This document shows positions 9,447 to 18,455 of a stretch of 64,000 bases of DNA, in pieces. Each line of letters opens with the position of its first letter. Positions within the stretch are counted from its first letter, which is position 1. The position numbers and the translations under genes were made by a program. Origin of the DNA: Pseudomonas paraglycinae (GTDB taxonomy: Bacteria > Pseudomonadota > Gammaproteobacteria > Pseudomonadales > Pseudomonadaceae); assembly GCF_021601625.1 (NCBI RefSeq), contig NZ_BQHR01000005.1, positions 186,001 to 250,000 of the forward strand, written 5' to 3'. Below the pieces are notes generated by a model. That model did no database searches. It was not told the origin of the DNA and saw only the letters and a list, made by a program, of their open reading frames with translations.

Positions 9447-10454
9447 TTACTCGGTGACCACACTTGGCGAACCCAGGTTGGCCAGGCGCACGCTGTTCTG
9501 TACCTGGGCAATTTCACCCGGCGAACCGATCGGTCCCAGGCGAACCCGGTGCAGGGTCTGCTGATTGCGCACGATCGAGCTGATGAACACCGGAGCGCTC
9601 ACCATCCCGCTGAGCTTCGACCTCAGGAGTTCTGCAGCGTCCGGGTTGGCGAACGCGCCCACCTGCAGATACTGGCCAGACGCTGGTGCAGAAGCGTTTT
9701 TTTTTGCATCGAGCTGAACTGGCACGACGGCCGCGGCGTGCTGCTGCGGCGGTGGAGTCCATTGCTCGACGGTACCGGCCGAGGCCGTGATCACCGGGGC
9801 GCTATTCTGCGCGACTTGCGGCTCGTTGAGCATCAAAGGCGCCGGGCGGCCCTTGGCGGCCCACCATTGTTGCGGGTCGATGCCTTCGACCTTGACCCGC
9901 GCGGTACCGATTTCGGCATAACCGAGCTTCTTGGCGGCGGCGTAGGACAGGTCGATGATCCGGTCCGAGTAGAACGGCCCGCGGTCATTGACCCGCAGGA
10001 TCACGCTCTTGTTGTTGTCCAGGTTGGTCACCCGAACGTAACTCGGCAGCGGTAATGTCTTGTGGGCGGCACTCATGCCGTACAGGTCGTAGACCTCGCC
10101 GTTGGCGGTGTTCTGACCGTGGAACTTGGTGCCGTACCAGGACGCGGTGCCGGAAGCCACGTACGTCTTGGATTCCTGCAACGGGAAGTAGGTCTTGCCC
10201 AGCACGGTGTACGGGTTGGCCTTGTACGGGCCGGTGTGCAGGGTCGGCGTGGCATCCGGGATGCGCGATACGTCGACGTCCCACCACGGCGCGCCGTCCT
10301 TGTGGGCCCGGTTGATGTCCAGGCCCGGCTGCGAGCGAACGGCGGTGGTCGGCTTCTGGCTCGGCGAACGGCTGGTCGAACAACTGGCGACCAGCACCGC
10401 CAACGCAGCGAAAGCCACCAGCTTCAGGGGTTTATTGATAGGCAATGCCCGCAT
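9447..10454 (-). CDS. rlpA: Septal ring lytic transglycosylase RlpA
   Basis: Outer-membrane lipoprotein that cuts denuded glycan strands at the division septum. The 335-residue product has a lipobox (LVASC), the double-psi beta-barrel core (ASGTASWYGTKFHGQNTANG..., then VILRVNDRGPF) carrying the catalytic His and Asp region, a proline-rich linker, and a C-terminal SPOR domain (YLQVGAFANPDAAELL) that binds denuded septal murein. The start overlaps the mltB stop by one base, and the gene belongs to the elongation/division cluster. Confidence 0.96.
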   Translation of the reverse strand: MRALPINKPLKLVAFAALAVLVASCSTSRSPSQKPTTAVRSQPGLDINRAHKDGAPWWDVDVSRIPDATPTLHTGPYKANPYTVLGKTYFPLQESKTYVASGTASWYGTKFHGQNTANGEVYDLYGMSAAHKTLPLPSYVRVTNLDNNKSVILRVNDRGPFYSDRIIDLSYAAAKKLGYAEIGTARVKVEGIDPQQWWAAKGRPAPLMLNEPQVAQNSAPVITASAGTVEQWTPPPQQHAAAVVPVQLDAKKNASAPASGQYLQVGAFANPDAAELLRSKLSGMVSAPVFISSIVRNQQTLHRVRLGPIGSPGEIAQVQNSVRLANLGSPSVVTE

Positions 10455-11464
10455 TACTTGACGCCCCGTGCTTGTACCAGCTGTTCAGACAGTTGATGTA
10501 CGGCCATGGCGTACATCACGCTGCGGTTATAACGCGTGATCGCGTAGAAATTCTTCAGGCCCATCCAGTATTCCGGGCCATTGTCGCCTTCGAGGCGGAA
10601 TGCGGTGACCGGCATGTCATCGCGCAGCGCATCATGACTCGACCAGCCCAGCGCTCGCAACTCCCCGACGGTTTTCGTCGGCTCGATGCCGGTGGTCAGG
10701 CCTTCATCCACCTGCTCGCCGCGTACATCCGCGCGACTGACCACCGGCTCGCCGGCGACCCAGCCGTGACGCTTGAAATAGCTGGCGACGCTACCGATCG
10801 CATCATCCGGGTTGTTCCAGATATTGATGTGGCCGTCGCCGTCGAAATCCACCGCATAGGCGCGGAAACTGCTCGGCATGAACTGCGGCAGACCCATCGC
10901 CCCGGCGTAGGAACCCTTGAGGGTCAGCGGGTCGACCTGCTCTTCACGCGCCAGCAGCAGGAACTCACGCAGCTCCTTGCGGAAAAATTCGGCACGGGGA
11001 GGATAGTCGAAACCCAGCGTGGACAAGGCATCGATCACCCGGTAATTGCCGGTATTACGTCCGAAAAAGGTCTCAACGCCGATGATCGACACGATCACCT
11101 GGGCCGGAACGCCGTATTCCTGCTCGGCGCGGGCCAAGGTCGCCTCATGCTGGCGCCAGAAGTCCACACCGCGGGCGATGCGCGCGTCGGTGATGAACAT
11201 CGGCCGGTATTCTTTCCACTGCTTGACCCGTTCGGCCGGTTTGGAAATGGCGTCGAGAATCGCCTGTTTGCGCTGGGCCTCGCGGAACACAGCCATCAGC
11301 TGTTCGCCGGCAAAACCGTAGTCGCGGGTCATTTCACCGACGAATTCGGCCACTTGGGGCGAGCCTTCGTAATCGCCGGCCAACGCTTCCTGCGCGCTGC
11401 CAAGGATGCCTACCAGGCCGAGCCACGGTGCGTATCGTGTCGCCCAGTCACGCATTACTTGCAT
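10454..11464 (-). CDS. mltB: Membrane-bound lytic murein transglycosylase B
   Basis: Periplasmic exo-acting lytic transglycosylase. The 336-residue product has the SLT_2 domain with catalytic Glu in IIGVETFFGRNTG and the GAMGLPQFMPSSF motif. I choose the ATG at 11464 because AAGGTGAAGAG lies eight bases upstream; a Met at 11500 overlaps rodA and lacks such a site. The N-terminus (DWATRYAPWLGLVGILGSAQEALA) looks like a cleavable signal without a lipobox, so this is closer to a soluble form (SltB1 type in P. aeruginosa) than to a lipoprotein. Confidence 0.93.
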   Translation of the reverse strand: MQVMRDWATRYAPWLGLVGILGSAQEALAGDYEGSPQVAEFVGEMTRDYGFAGEQLMAVFREAQRKQAILDAISKPAERVKQWKEYRPMFITDARIARGVDFWRQHEATLARAEQEYGVPAQVIVSIIGVETFFGRNTGNYRVIDALSTLGFDYPPRAEFFRKELREFLLLAREEQVDPLTLKGSYAGAMGLPQFMPSSFRAYAVDFDGDGHINIWNNPDDAIGSVASYFKRHGWVAGEPVVSRADVRGEQVDEGLTTGIEPTKTVGELRALGWSSHDALRDDMPVTAFRLEGDNGPEYWMGLKNFYAITRYNRSVMYAMAVHQLSEQLVQARGVK

Positions 11465-11481
11465 TGAACTCTTCACCTTAT

Positions 11482-12624
11482 TCAAACCTGTGCGATCCAC
11501 TTGCGATGGGTATGGATCGACATCAAAACCCCAAACGCTGACAGCAGCGTCACCAGCGAAGTTCCGCCGTAGCTAATGAACGGCAACGGCACCCCCACCA
11601 CCGGCAACAGGCCACTGACCATACCGATGTTGACGAAAACGTAAACAAAAAACGTCATGGTCAGAGCGCCGGCCAGCAATTTGCCGAACAGCGTCTGCGC
11701 CTGGGCGGTAATCACCAGGCCGCGACCGATCAGCAACAGATAGATCAGCAACAGTGCGCAGATGCCCACCAGCCCGAACTCTTCGCCGAGCACGGCGATG
11801 ATGAAGTCGGTGTGGCTTTCCGGCAGGAAGTCCAGGTGCGACTGGGTGCCCAGCAGCCAGCCCTTGCCGAATACGCCGCCGGAACCGATGGCGGCTTTCG
11901 ATTGGATGATGTTCCAGCCAGTGCCGAGTGGATCACTTTCCGGGTCGAGGAACGTCAGGATCCGCTGCTTCTGGTAGTCGTGCATGATGAAGAACCACAT
12001 CGCCACCGATACCGGAATCGCCGCCGCCAGCACGCTGAGAATCCAGCGCCAGCGCAGCCCGCCCATGAACAGTACGAAGGCGCCGCCGGCCAGAATCAGC
12101 AGCGAAGTGCCGAGATCCGGCTGACGCACGATCAGGGCGAACGGCACGCCGATCAACAGCAGACTGATGCCGACATGCTTGAGCTGCGGCGGCAGCGTGC
12201 GCTTGGACAGGTACCAGGCGATGGTCGCCGGCATCAGGATCTTCATGAACTCCGAGGGCTGGAAGCGGATCACCCCGGGAATGTTGATCCAGCGGGTCGC
12301 GCCCATGGCGTTGTGGCCCATGATGTCCACCACCAGCAGCAGCACCACCCCGATCACGTAGCCGAGCGGCACCCAGCGCGCCATGAACCTTGGCTCGAAC
12401 TGGGCGATGACGATCATCGACACCAGACCGATACCGAACGACGTGGCCTGTTTGGCCAGCAGATCCCAGCTCTTGCCGCTGGCCGAATACAGCACGAACA
12501 GGCTGCCGGCCGCGAGAATCAGCAGCAGCACCAGCAACGGGCCGTCGATATGCAAACGTTGCAACAGCGTCGCCCGGCGACGCATCACATCCTCGCTGGA
12601 GAGCATGCGATCGAAATTATTCAT
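11482..12624 (-). CDS. rodA: Rod-shape SEDS glycosyltransferase RodA (MrdB)
   Basis: Inner-membrane peptidoglycan polymerase of the elongasome, partner of PBP2. The 380-residue protein has about ten hydrophobic segments and the SEDS motifs, including FQPSEFMKI near the middle and PFISYGGTSL at the end. The ATG at 12624 overlaps the mrdA stop by eight bases (ATGAATAA) and is preceded by GGAGG; the longer frame to 12645 is rejected. Translational coupling with mrdA fits the 1:1 RodA-PBP2 complex. Confidence 0.97.
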   Translation of the reverse strand: MNNFDRMLSSEDVMRRRATLLQRLHIDGPLLVLLLILAAGSLFVLYSASGKSWDLLAKQATSFGIGLVSMIVIAQFEPRFMARWVPLGYVIGVVLLLVVDIMGHNAMGATRWINIPGVIRFQPSEFMKILMPATIAWYLSKRTLPPQLKHVGISLLLIGVPFALIVRQPDLGTSLLILAGGAFVLFMGGLRWRWILSVLAAAIPVSVAMWFFIMHDYQKQRILTFLDPESDPLGTGWNIIQSKAAIGSGGVFGKGWLLGTQSHLDFLPESHTDFIIAVLGEEFGLVGICALLLIYLLLIGRGLVITAQAQTLFGKLLAGALTMTFFVYVFVNIGMVSGLLPVVGVPLPFISYGGTSLVTLLSAFGVLMSIHTHRKWIAQV

Positions 12625-14512
12625 CACGGGCCGTAGCCTCCGCACTGATAGGGCTGGCGTATTCGGCCTTCAACCGTCCGTCCTGATCCAGCAGCCAGGC
12701 ATCCATGACCTGCCGCACCACCGGTGCAGCGACGCCGGAACCGGACTCACCGTTCTCGACCATCACCGACACCACGATTTTCGGGTCATCCGCCGGCGCG
12801 AAACCGACGAACAAGGCGTGGTCGCGGTGGCGTTCCTGAACCTTGGAGCGGTCGTACTTTTCACCTTGCTTGATCGCCACGACCTGCGCCGTACCCGACT
12901 TGCCGGCGATCCGGTATTGCGCGCCGATGGCCGCTTTACGCGCCGTACCCCGTGCGCCGTGCATCACCTGTTGCATGCCATGGTTGACCTTGGTCCAGTC
13001 CGACGGATCGCGCAGGATGATGTCCGGCATCGGATTCTCATCCACCGGTTTCACGCCTTCGAGGGATTTTGCCAGGTGCGGACGGTTCCACACGCCCTTG
13101 TTGGCCACCAGCGCCGTGGCCTGGGCCAGTTGCAGCGGGGTCGATTGCATGTAGCCCTGGCCGATCCCGAGAATCAGGGTTTCGCCGGGGAACCACGCCT
13201 GACGCCGGGTCGCGCGTTTCCACTCGCGGGACGGCATCAGGCCGGGGGACTCTTCGAACATGTCCAGCGAGACTTTCTGGCCGATGCCGAACTTGTTCAT
13301 ATAGGCCGACAACCGATCGATGCCCAGCTTGTGCGCCAGATCATAGAAGTAGGTGTCGTTGGACCGCATGATCGCCGTGTCGAGGTCGACGAAGCCGTCG
13401 CCGGTGCGGTTCCAGTTGCGGTACTTGTGATCGTAGTTGGGCAGCATGTAGTAACCGGGGTCGAATACCCGGCTCGACGCCGTCACCACGCCCGCGTCGA
13501 GACCGGCAATCGCCACCGCCGGTTTGATCGTCGAACCCGGTGGGTACAGGCCGCGCAGCACGCGGTTGAACAGCGGCCGGTCGATCGAATCGCGCAGCTC
13601 GGCGTAAGCCTTGAAGCTGATGCCGGTGACGAACAGGTTCGGGTCGAAGCTCGGCTGGCTGACCATCGCCAGCACTTCGCCGGTTTTCGGATCGAGCGCC
13701 ACCACCGCCCCACGTCGACCGCCAAGCGCGGCCTCGGCAGCTTCCTGCAATTTGATGTCGAGGCTCAGGACAATGTCCTTGCCCGGCACCGGATCGGTAC
13801 GCTTGAGCACGCGCAGGACGCGGCCACGGGCGTTGGTCTCGACCTCTTCGTAACCCACCTGGCCGTGCAGCTCGGCTTCATAGAAGCGCTCGATGCCGGT
13901 CTTGCCGATATGGTGGGTGCCGCTGTAGTTGACCGGATCGAGGGTCTTCAGCTCTTTCTCGTTGATCCGCCCCATGTAACCCACCGAGTGCGCGAAATGC
14001 GCGCCCTGCGGGTAATGACGCACCAGTTGCGCGACCACCTCGACGCCCGGCAGACGGAACTGGTTCACCGCGATCCGGGCGATCTGCTCTTCGCTCAGCT
14101 CGAACAGGATCGGCACCGGTTCGAACGGCCGGCGACCCTGACGCATGCGTTTCTCGAAGATCACCCGGTCTTCCGGCGTCAGCTGCAAGACCTCGACGAT
14201 CACGTCGAGCACCTGCTGCCAGTCGCCGGAGCGCTCGCGGGTCATGCTCAGGCTGAAGCTCGGACGGTTGTCCGCCACCACCACACCGTTGCGGTCGAAA
14301 ATCAGGCCACGGGTCGGCGGGATCGGCTGGACATGCACCCGATTGTTTTCCGACAGGGTCGAGTGATATTCGTACTGAATCACCTGCAGGTAATACAGCC
14401 GCGCAATCAGCACGCAGATCAGCGCCACCACCGCAATTGCACCGAACACGACGCGACCACGCACCAGACGGGCGTCTTTTTCGTGGTCCTTGATGCGGAT
14501 CGGCTGAGACAT
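12617..14512 (-). CDS. mrdA: Penicillin-binding protein 2 (elongation transpeptidase)
   Basis: Class B PBP that cross-links lateral-wall peptidoglycan. The 631-residue product has a short cytoplasmic tail, one membrane helix (VVFGAIAVVALICVLIARLY), the dimerisation domain, and the transpeptidase boxes: the S-T-I-K nucleophile in PGSTIKPAVA, S-N-D in MRSNDTYFYD and K-S-G in GKSGTAQV. The neighbouring order rlmH-mrdA-rodA-mltB-rlpA-dacA is conserved in gammaproteobacteria. Confidence 0.98.
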   Translation of the reverse strand: MSQPIRIKDHEKDARLVRGRVVFGAIAVVALICVLIARLYYLQVIQYEYHSTLSENNRVHVQPIPPTRGLIFDRNGVVVADNRPSFSLSMTRERSGDWQQVLDVIVEVLQLTPEDRVIFEKRMRQGRRPFEPVPILFELSEEQIARIAVNQFRLPGVEVVAQLVRHYPQGAHFAHSVGYMGRINEKELKTLDPVNYSGTHHIGKTGIERFYEAELHGQVGYEEVETNARGRVLRVLKRTDPVPGKDIVLSLDIKLQEAAEAALGGRRGAVVALDPKTGEVLAMVSQPSFDPNLFVTGISFKAYAELRDSIDRPLFNRVLRGLYPPGSTIKPAVAIAGLDAGVVTASSRVFDPGYYMLPNYDHKYRNWNRTGDGFVDLDTAIMRSNDTYFYDLAHKLGIDRLSAYMNKFGIGQKVSLDMFEESPGLMPSREWKRATRRQAWFPGETLILGIGQGYMQSTPLQLAQATALVANKGVWNRPHLAKSLEGVKPVDENPMPDIILRDPSDWTKVNHGMQQVMHGARGTARKAAIGAQYRIAGKSGTAQVVAIKQGEKYDRSKVQERHRDHALFVGFAPADDPKIVVSVMVENGESGSGVAAPVVRQVMDAWLLDQDGRLKAEYASPISAEATARDE

Positions 14513-14521
14513 GAGGGCGGA

Positions 14522-14989
14522 TTACTTGTGGTAAGGGTGGCCGGACAGCACGGTCCAGGCACGATACAACTGCTCGCCGATGAGGATGCGCACCAGCGGG
14601 TGCGGCAGCGTCAGCGGCGACAACGACCAGCGCTGATCCGCGCGGGCACAGACTTCCGGCGCCAGCCCTTCCGGGCCACCGACCATGAAGTTGACCGTGC
14701 GCGAGTCCAGGCGCCAGCGATCGAGTTCGACCGCCAGTTGCTCGGTGCTCCACGGCTTGCCATGAACTTCGAGGGTGACGATCCGCTCGTTCGGCCCGAC
14801 CTTGGCCAGCATGGCTTCGCCTTCCTGACGGATGAAGCGGGCCACGTCGGCGTTCTTGCCACGGGTATTGAGCGGAATTTCCACCAGTTCCAGCGCCAGC
14901 TCGGACGGAAGACGCTTGGCATATTCATGCCAGCCTTCTTCCACCCACTTGGGCATGCGTGAACCGACGGCGATCAGTCGCAGTCGCAC
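14522..14989 (-). CDS. rlmH: 23S rRNA (pseudouridine-1915-N3)-methyltransferase
   Basis: SPOUT-class methyltransferase that modifies pseudouridine 1915 in helix 69 of 23S rRNA on assembled 70S ribosomes. The 155-residue length is standard. The knot region shows the SAM-binding FMVGGPEGL and the C-terminal [22 protein letters not shown] characteristic of RlmH. It lies nine bases downstream of rsfS, with which it is usually co-transcribed. Confidence 0.97.
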   Translation of the reverse strand: MRLRLIAVGSRMPKWVEEGWHEYAKRLPSELALELVEIPLNTRGKNADVARFIRQEGEAMLAKVGPNERIVTLEVHGKPWSTEQLAVELDRWRLDSRTVNFMVGGPEGLAPEVCARADQRWSLSPLTLPHPLVRILIGEQLYRAWTVLSGHPYHK

Positions 14990-14998
14990 AGCAATCCC

Positions 14999-15493
14999 TT
15001 ACAGCTGGTCTTTGTTGAGCTTGGTGAAATGCTCGTGGGTGTTTTCCGGGCTGTGGTGCTTGGCGTCCGCCGCACGGCTTTGCTCGGCACCGGCCCACAG
15101 GCGCTCCAGGTCGTAGAACTGACGTGCCGAGGCGGTCATCATGTGCACGATCACCAGGTCCAGGTCCAGCAGCACCCAGTCGCTGTCGCCCTTGCCTTCT
15201 TCGCCCAGCGGCTTGGCGCCGTTCTTTTTGACCTCTTCGCGAACCTTGTCCAGCATCGCGTTGATCTGGCGGTTGGAAGTACCGGTGGCGATGATCATGT
15301 AGTCGGTGATGCTCTGCTTGTCGCGCACATCAATGATCTGGATATCCTGGGCCTTCACGTCTTCCAGGGCTGCAACGGCCACCTTGACCAGCTCGTCGCC
15401 CTTCAGCGGTTCGTTGGTGTTGACCGGTTCTGGCAGCGGGGCGCTCTTGAATGTGCCTTTGCGCTTTACTTTGGTTTGGTCTTTGTCAGTCAT
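14999..15493 (-). CDS. rsfS: Ribosome silencing factor RsfS (RsfA/YbeB)
   Basis: Binds ribosomal protein L14 and blocks joining of the 50S and 30S subunits when nutrients are scarce. The 164-residue form from ATG 15493 has a Lys-rich N-terminal extension (MTDKDQTKVKRKG) before the conserved domain: QIIDVRDKQSITDYMIIATGTSNRQ, then WVLLDLDLVIVHMM and the YDLERLW motif. A C-terminal tail of about 30 residues past YDLERLW seems longer than in E. coli. The frame to 15535 is rejected because it lacks homologous character. Confidence 0.95.
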   Translation of the reverse strand: MTDKDQTKVKRKGTFKSAPLPEPVNTNEPLKGDELVKVAVAALEDVKAQDIQIIDVRDKQSITDYMIIATGTSNRQINAMLDKVREEVKKNGAKPLGEEGKGDSDWVLLDLDLVIVHMMTASARQFYDLERLWAGAEQSRAADAKHHSPENTHEHFTKLNKDQL

Positions 15494-15565
15494 ATAAAAC
15501 TCGTTTTGCTCATATTTTCGGCGGCTTGGCGACACGTGGATTCGTATCAGTGAAGCACGCCTTGT

Positions 15566-16255
15566 TCAGTTCGACGCACGGTACAGACCGTGCGCATCGA
15601 TGTAGGCCAGGACCGCGTCGGGCACCAGGAAACGTACCGACTTACCGCTGGCCAGCAGTTGACGGATCTGGGTGGCGGAAACCGCGAGCGGTGTCTGCCA
15701 GACGAATGCAATCTGTCCGCTCGGCCCCTTCAGGGCCAGCGGGTCGCTCACCGAACGCGCTGCCAGCAGGTTGCGCAAGGCATCCGGCGGTTCGCTGTCG
15801 GCGTCCGGGCGCTGTAGCACCAGGATGTGGCAATGCTGGAGCAACTCTTCCCAGCGGTGCCAAGTGGGCAGGCCGCAAAATGCGTCCCAGCCCAGAAGCA
15901 GAAAAACCTGGGTCTCGGCGGCCATTTCGGCACGCAGCGACTCCAGGGTATCGATGGTCCAGGACGGTTTGTCCCGCTGCAATTCGCGGGCGTCCACCAC
16001 CAGCGGCGGCACACCGGCCACCGCACATTCAACCATTGCCAGCCGGTCCTGCGCCGACACCTGCGGCGTATCGCGGTGCGGCGGCCGGGCGCTGGGCATC
16101 ATGCGCAGCTCATCAAGCCCCAGCGCTTCGGCGACTTCCAGCGCGCCACGCAAATGGCCGACGTGCACCGGGTCGAACGTCCCGCCCAGAACGCCAATGC
16201 GCCGGGGACGGGACCTCTTGCCGGGTTTCGGCGCTTTCAGGTCGAGGTCGGACAA
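15566..16255 (-). CDS. nadD: Nicotinate-nucleotide adenylyltransferase
   Basis: Converts nicotinate mononucleotide plus ATP into deamido-NAD. The nucleotidyltransferase signature [17 protein letters not shown] gives the GTFDP...GH motif, and the C-terminal [20 protein letters not shown] holds the ISSTxIR-type loop. The start is uncertain. TTG 16255, just after the proA stop and six bases from GACGG, gives 229 residues; ATG 16288 or GTG 16291 would overlap proA by about 30 bases with poor ribosome sites. The conserved core begins only at RRIGVLGG, so all options retain it. Confidence 0.93.
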   Translation of the reverse strand: MSDLDLKAPKPGKRSRPRRIGVLGGTFDPVHVGHLRGALEVAEALGLDELRMMPSARPPHRDTPQVSAQDRLAMVECAVAGVPPLVVDARELQRDKPSWTIDTLESLRAEMAAETQVFLLLGWDAFCGLPTWHRWEELLQHCHILVLQRPDADSEPPDALRNLLAARSVSDPLALKGPSGQIAFVWQTPLAVSATQIRQLLASGKSVRFLVPDAVLAYIDAHGLYRASN

Positions 16256-16256
16256 G

Positions 16257-17528
16257 TCAGACCGTCGCCTGGCCGCGCAACTGGCCATCACCTACCACGA
16301 TGTACTTCTCGCAGGTCAGTCCTTCCAGGCCCACCGGGCCACGGGCGTGCAGCTTATCAGTAGAAATGCCGATCTCGGCACCCAATCCGTATTCGAATCC
16401 ATCGGCGAAGCAGGTTGGGGTGTTGATCATCACCGACGCCGAGTCGACCTGAGCCACGAACTGACGGGTGTCGGCGAGGTTTTCGCTGACGATCGAGTCG
16501 GTGTGGTGGGAGCCGAAATGGTTGATGTGTTCGACGGCCTGATCCAGGCCATCCACCACGCGGATCGACAGAATCGGCGCCAGGTACTCGGTGCTCCAGT
16601 CTTCCTCCGTTGCCGCTACGGCCTCGATGATCGCCCGGGTGCGTTCGCAACCGCGCAGCTCGACGCCTTTTTCGCGGAACTGCTTCGCCATCGACGGCAG
16701 GAAATCCTTCGCAACACGTTGATCGACCAGCAAGGTCTCCATCGCACCGCAGATGCCATAGCGGTAGGTCTTGGCATTGAAGGCGATGCGCTGGGCTTTC
16801 GGCAGGTCGGCGTGTTCGCTGACATACACGTGGCAGATGCCGTCAAGATGCTTGATCACCGGCACCCGGGCGTCACGGCTGATGCGCTCGATCAGGCCAC
16901 GGCCACCGCGCGGCACGATCACGTCGACGTATTCAGGCATGGTGATCAGCGCGCCGACGGCGGCGCGGTCGGTGGTTTCCACCACTTGCACCACGGCAGC
17001 CGGCAGTTCGGCTACAGCCAGACCGCGCTGGATGCAGGCGGCAATCGCGCGGTTGGAATGAATCGCTTCGGAACCGCCGCGCAGGATGGTCGCGTTGCCG
17101 GACTTCAGGCACAGGCTCGCGGCATCGATGGTCACGTTGGGACGGGATTCGTAGATGATCCCGATCACGCCCAGCGGTACGCGCATCTTGCCGACCTGAA
17201 TGCCCGACGGACGGAAGCTCATGTCGCGGATCGCACCGACCGGATCCGGCAGCGCTGCGACCTGACGCAGACCGACGATCATGCCGTCGATGCGCGCCGG
17301 GGTCAGTTCCAGACGTTCCAGTAGCGCAGGCTCCAGACCGTTGGCGCGACCGGCGGCCAGATCCTGTTCATTGGCTGCCGCAAGCTCGGGGCGGGCGGCG
17401 TCCAGGGCATTGGCGGCAGCCAGCAGGGCGCGGTTTTTCTGCGCGGTGCTGGCACGGCCGATGACGCGGGAAGCTTCGCGGGCGGCGCGACCCAATCGGG
17501 TCATGTAGTCAAGAACGGACTCAGTCAT
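16257..17528 (-). CDS. proA: Gamma-glutamyl phosphate reductase
   Basis: Second enzyme of proline synthesis; reduces gamma-glutamyl phosphate to glutamate semialdehyde with NADPH. The product from ATG 17528 ([13 protein letters not shown]) has 423 residues. It has the aldehyde-dehydrogenase-like fold with the active-site Cys in [14 protein letters not shown] and the cofactor-binding [13 protein letters not shown] Met seven codons upstream is possible but less likely. The gene faces mpg across a divergent 177-base spacer. Confidence 0.97.
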   Translation of the reverse strand: MTESVLDYMTRLGRAAREASRVIGRASTAQKNRALLAAANALDAARPELAAANEQDLAAGRANGLEPALLERLELTPARIDGMIVGLRQVAALPDPVGAIRDMSFRPSGIQVGKMRVPLGVIGIIYESRPNVTIDAASLCLKSGNATILRGGSEAIHSNRAIAACIQRGLAVAELPAAVVQVVETTDRAAVGALITMPEYVDVIVPRGGRGLIERISRDARVPVIKHLDGICHVYVSEHADLPKAQRIAFNAKTYRYGICGAMETLLVDQRVAKDFLPSMAKQFREKGVELRGCERTRAIIEAVAATEEDWSTEYLAPILSIRVVDGLDQAVEHINHFGSHHTDSIVSENLADTRQFVAQVDSASVMINTPTCFADGFEYGLGAEIGISTDKLHARGPVGLEGLTCEKYIVVGDGQLRGQATV

Positions 17529-17705
17529 AGTCTGCTGGGGTCTTGGCAAAGAGGAAAGCGGCAGATTATAGCTGTCGCGTCCCGGGACTAACAGCGGTGA
17601 CGGGCGGATGGTCGAAATGGACGGCGATTTGCCGACGTTCAGCCGGGATTAAGCCGTCAATTGTTATCATCACGACCTCCTTCGCCTGGATAAACATTGT
17701 TTGCC

Positions 17706-18401
17706 ATGTCCAACCTGACCGTTCGCGCCACCTCCGCGCGCCAGCCTGTCGGCCTTGCGGACGCTTTTTTCGACCGTGACGCCCAGACACTGGCCCGCGA
17801 TCTGCTCGGCAAAGTCATCCGCCACCGCGTCGGCGATTTGTGGCTCAGCGCCCGAATCATCGAAACCGAAGCGTATTACTGCGAAGAAAAAGGCAGCCAC
17901 GCGTCCCTCGGCTACACAGAAAAGCGTAAGGCTTTGTTTCTGGACGGCGGCCACATCTATATGTACTACGCCCGTGGCGGCGATTCGCTGAACTTCAGCG
18001 CGCAGGGCCCGGGCAATGCGGTGCTGATCAAATCGGCTTATCCGTGGGTCGACGAGATCAGTGGCCCGGCCAGTCTGGCGCAGATGCTGCTGAACAACCC
18101 CGATGCCCAGGGGCGCCCGCGTCCGTCGCAGAAACTCTGTGCCGGACAGACGCTGTTGTGCAAGGCGCTGGGGCTGAAAGTGCCGGTGTGGGATGCCAAG
18201 CGCTTCGACCACGAAATTCTGCTGGTGGAGGACACCGGCCCTGCGCCAACTCATGTGATTCAGACCACCCGCCTGGGCATTCCCCATGGCCGTGACGAAC
18301 ACTTGATGTATCGCTTCGTCGATGCCGCCTATGCCCAGTGGTGCACGCGGAACCCGCTGCGCCGGGGTCAGGTCGAAGGTCGCGATTATTTTTTGCTGTG
18401 A
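17706..18401 (+). CDS. mpg: DNA-3-methyladenine glycosylase (AAG/Mpg family)
   Basis: Base-excision-repair enzyme that removes alkylated and deaminated purines. The 231-residue product carries the AAG features: LARDLLGKVIRH, the catalytic Glu in RIIETEAYY, SHASLGYTEK, MYYARGG and a C-terminal RGQVEGRDYFLL. This eukaryote-like family is patchily distributed in bacteria but is common next to proA-nadD in pseudomonads. The start at 17706 fits the usual MSNLTVRA beginning; an upstream Met at 17697 is not needed. Confidence 0.92.
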   Translation: MSNLTVRATSARQPVGLADAFFDRDAQTLARDLLGKVIRHRVGDLWLSARIIETEAYYCEEKGSHASLGYTEKRKALFLDGGHIYMYYARGGDSLNFSAQGPGNAVLIKSAYPWVDEISGPASLAQMLLNNPDAQGRPRPSQKLCAGQTLLCKALGLKVPVWDAKRFDHEILLVEDTGPAPTHVIQTTRLGIPHGRDEHLMYRFVDAAYAQWCTRNPLRRGQVEGRDYFLL

Positions 18402-18455
18402 ATGCACACCCTTCGGCTCGCCGATCAGGGACATCAATGAAATGGAGTGGTTTGT

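Noticed and set aside
12383-14962. 859-codon + strand open frame opposite mrdA and rlmH
   Set aside because: It is the antisense shadow of well-supported genes; GC-rich third positions remove stops on the opposite strand. Composition is His/Arg/Asp-rich with no recognisable domain.
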